Below are positions 23,047-24,601 of a DNA stretch of 24,601 nt, piece after piece. The stretch spans positions 1 to 24,601 of the forward strand of contig CAJUPK010000018.1 of assembly GCA_910588415.1 (NCBI GenBank), given 5' to 3'. A program made the position numbers and the translations under genes. Below the pieces are notes generated by a model. That model saw only the letters and a program-made list of their open reading frames with translations. It was not told the DNA's origin and searched no databases. Positions within the stretch are counted from its first letter, which is position 1. Every line of letters starts with the position of its first letter. The stretch is from an uncultured Oscillospiraceae bacterium. Its GTDB lineage: Bacteria; Bacillota; Clostridia; Oscillospirales; Acutalibacteraceae.

Positions 23047-24171
23047 CTATTGTAAATGTGGCTTACCAGCCGTTTGATTCTGGGTGATAAGGAGGAAGGC
23101 GGAAGACATCAGCAACAGCGATGCGCCGCCCAGAATTTGGCCGGAAAACGCAGGAGCACAGGAAAGGGGATTGACTGTGGCTGCTGCAGGTACGATGCCC
23201 GATGGCAGCAATCGGCATAGTAAAAGAAATGCACCGGCAGACATAAGCCCGTGAACAAATCGGCTTAAAAAGAAATAACGGAGTTTTACCGGAAGCGGAT
23301 GAAAAAAGGCCAATACCTGCATGTGTACACAGAGCCCGCCAAATGCTAGGCCGAAGGCATAGAATACAGGAGCGGCTTCCAACTGTGCGGCACTGCCTAT
23401 TCCGCCTGTGACCTCGACCACAAAGGATAGCAGGGCAGCCCACTCCAATGGGCTAAAGAAGCGGGTGCGGCTCAACCACTGTACGGTGGTTTGAAAGGCT
23501 CCGCAGCTCAGCAGAACTGTGGAAAAGCCGGAAAAAAGCACAACACAGGCGCACATCAGCAGAACGCTGCGGGCTGAATCGGTGACGGAATCCATTAGGG
23601 CGCCAGAGACAGCCTCTGGTGGAGAGGCTGTAGAGGATTGCGCGGGAGGCGCACCAAAGGCGGTAATAATCCCCAGCAGAAGTCCAGAGACAGTGACAGA
23701 CAGAAACAGCAGCCAGCCAAGCCTTGCGTTTCCCAATACTCCCGTGCCCAAAAAGCTTACCACAAAGGCCAATCCTGGATTTACGCAGAAAAGGAGCATC
23801 CGGCTGGCTTGCTGGCGGGTAATCTGTCCCTTTTCCAGCAAAAGGGAGACGCCTCTGGCTCCGGTTGGATAGCCGCCAATAAACCCCATAAGGATAGTAA
23901 TGGCGCAGCAGCCAGGCAGGCGGAAGACACGGCGGGTCAGGCCGTCCAGAGGGCGGCCAAGAAACTGCGCCGCAGGCGAGTGTACCGCAAAACTGGAGAG
24001 GGCCATAAAGGGAAACAGGGAAGGTGTAAGAACAGAGAGACAGTAGGAAATACTGGAGGCAGTGCGGCTGCGGACAGCGTCAGGATATAAAAGAAGAGCC
24101 AGTAAAAAAAGAAGGAAGCCCAGTGCGCATAGAAAGGCAGGGATCCATGGGAAACGGCGGAAAAGCTTCAT
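23047..24171 (-). CDS. YlbJ-like sporulation integral membrane protein
   Basis: A 374-residue membrane protein with about eight hydrophobic segments and the nucleoside-recognition/GATE-type pattern of YlbJ and spore-maturation proteins: SVLTPSLFPFMALSSFAV, MGFIGGYPTGARGVSLLLEKGQITRQQASRMLLFCVNPGLAFVVSF (shown in parts: GGYPTGARGVSLLLEKGQI, then LLFCVNPGLAFVV). In B. subtilis YlbJ is a sigma-E-dependent membrane protein needed for spore cortex formation; that role here is by analogy. ATG 24171 has GAAAGGGG about 10 bases upstream. No clear sigma-A promoter lies upstream, consistent with a sporulation sigma factor. It is upstream-adjacent to the palindromic element at 24276. Confidence 0.8.
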   Translation of the reverse strand: MKLFRRFPWIPAFLCALGFLLFLLALLLYPDAVRSRTASSISYCLSVLTPSLFPFMALSSFAVHSPAAQFLGRPLDGLTRRVFRLPGCCAITILMGFIGGYPTGARGVSLLLEKGQITRQQASRMLLFCVNPGLAFVVSFLGTGVLGNARLGWLLFLSVTVSGLLLGIITAFGAPPAQSSTASPPEAVSGALMDSVTDSARSVLLMCACVVLFSGFSTVLLSCGAFQTTVQWLSRTRFFSPLEWAALLSFVVEVTGGIGSAAQLEAAPVFYAFGLAFGGLCVHMQVLAFFHPLPVKLRYFFLSRFVHGLMSAGAFLLLCRLLPSGIVPAAATVNPLSCAPAFSGQILGGASLLLMSSAFLLITQNQTAGKPHLQ

Positions 24172-24275
24172 AAGGCAGGCCCCTTTCGGAGAAAATCAAA
24201 CTTGGCTGTTTTGAATCATATGCGGCTCTCGGGTGATACATTCAGATGGCAGGACATAAAATGCTATAGGTTTTG

Positions 24276-24540
24276 AGAGCGAAAGTAAAAGTTTCGCCAG
24301 ACTTTTCAAAGGCTGCGAGGTGTGGAGCAGAGCTCCACGGTCTTGCCGGAGGACGCGGTCTGTGCGTCTGCAGACCGGACATTGCGTAAGTCTTTTTAGC
24401 CATTTTCTTTGAAAATGGCTAACTTGCGGCTTTCACCGCTTGTCTGACGATATTACCGGCGCTATCGCGCAAGACCGTGGGGCGTTGCCCCACACCCTAC
24501 CACTTTTGAAAAAGTGGACAAAACTTTTTCCTTTTGCTCT
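24276..24540. mobile_element. Palindrome-rich MITE-like repeat with terminal inverted repeats
   Basis: The 265-bp stretch begins AGAGCGAAAGTAAAAGTTT and ends with the imperfect inverse (AAACTTTTTCCTTTTGCTCT); similarity continues inward (CCAGACTTTTCAAA with CACTTTTGAAAAAGTGG). Inside are hairpins: GTGGAGC/GCTCCAC (24322-24328, 24332-24338), GGTCTG/CAGACC (about 24357-24376), a 12-bp TTAGCCATTTTC/GAAAATGGCTAA (24396-24422), GTGGGGC/GCCCCAC (about 24477-24493), and a long-range 12-bp helix CCACGGTCTTGC (from 24335) with GCAAGACCGTGG (24469-24480). No ORF is supported. This is the form of a MITE or dispersed intergenic repeat; target duplications were not identified. Confidence 0.65.
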
Positions 24541-24601
24541 TAGGGCTTGTTTGAAAATAGAGAAAGTGCCGGATTTTTGAATCAAAACGAGAGATTTCAA
24601 G

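Noticed and set aside
23519..24090. Plus-strand frames of 117 and 150 codons opposite the YlbJ-like gene
   Set aside because: They are antisense shadows with polar, repetitive products and no start signals, while the minus strand encodes a recognisable membrane protein.

Overview
This window looks like chromosomal DNA of an endospore-forming, low-to-mid-GC Firmicute of class Clostridia, most like the Oscillospiraceae/Ruminococcaceae gut lineage. The reasons are a spoIIAA-spoIIAB-sigF operon, a SpoIID-like and a YlbJ-like sporulation protein, the Clostridia-type glgC/glgD pair, strong AAGGAGG-type ribosome sites, sigma-A promoters with 17-base spacers, and several TTG starts. No rRNA, tRNA, CRISPR, IS transposase or prophage gene was seen.

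Layout. 62-1483 (+): the sigma-F module (anti-anti-sigma, anti-sigma kinase, sigma). 1490-1763: a structured intergenic region, best read as an about 200-nt minus-strand RNA with its own terminator and a 6S-like architecture (tentative), next to a DUF1292 gene on the minus strand. 2270-2990: no protein gene; a near-consensus promoter (TTGACA-17-TATAAT) and a strong terminator bracket an about 680-nt RNA full of short and long-range helices. This is the most interesting object in the window and looks like one of the large ornate bacterial RNAs. 3192-7905: an HD-domain protein, a GtrA-family membrane protein, two tandem LytR-CpsA-Psr (LCP) proteins and a sugar-phosphate nucleotidyltransferase, suggesting cell-envelope glycopolymer work. 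8413-14528: a complete glycogen synthesis operon glgB-glgC-glgD-glgA that ends in a perfect 15-bp terminator. 14689-15828 (-): a SpoIID/LytB-like protein. 16092-20508: citrate synthase, an orphan 8-TM protein, an orphan protein with ADP-ribosyltransferase-like motifs, and a GAPDH whose codon use marks it as highly expressed. 20660-22432: a Pol-beta-fold nucleotidyltransferase and a MerR/GyrI-like regulator behind a 19-bp-spacer promoter typical of MerR control. 22563-24171 (-): a small four-cysteine protein and a YlbJ-like membrane protein. 24276-24540: a 265-bp palindrome-rich element with terminal inverted repeats, one end of which is repeated alone at 18560-18581.

How it fits together: GlgC/GlgD make and control ADP-glucose, GlgA polymerises it and GlgB branches it, a carbon store often linked to sporulation. 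The spoIIA products control forespore gene expression, and SpoIID- and YlbJ-like proteins act on the engulfing membrane and spore cortex. The GtrA-LCP-LCP-nucleotidyltransferase run is consistent with making and attaching wall glycopolymers. All family calls come from motif recognition in the translated sequence; no database search was possible.
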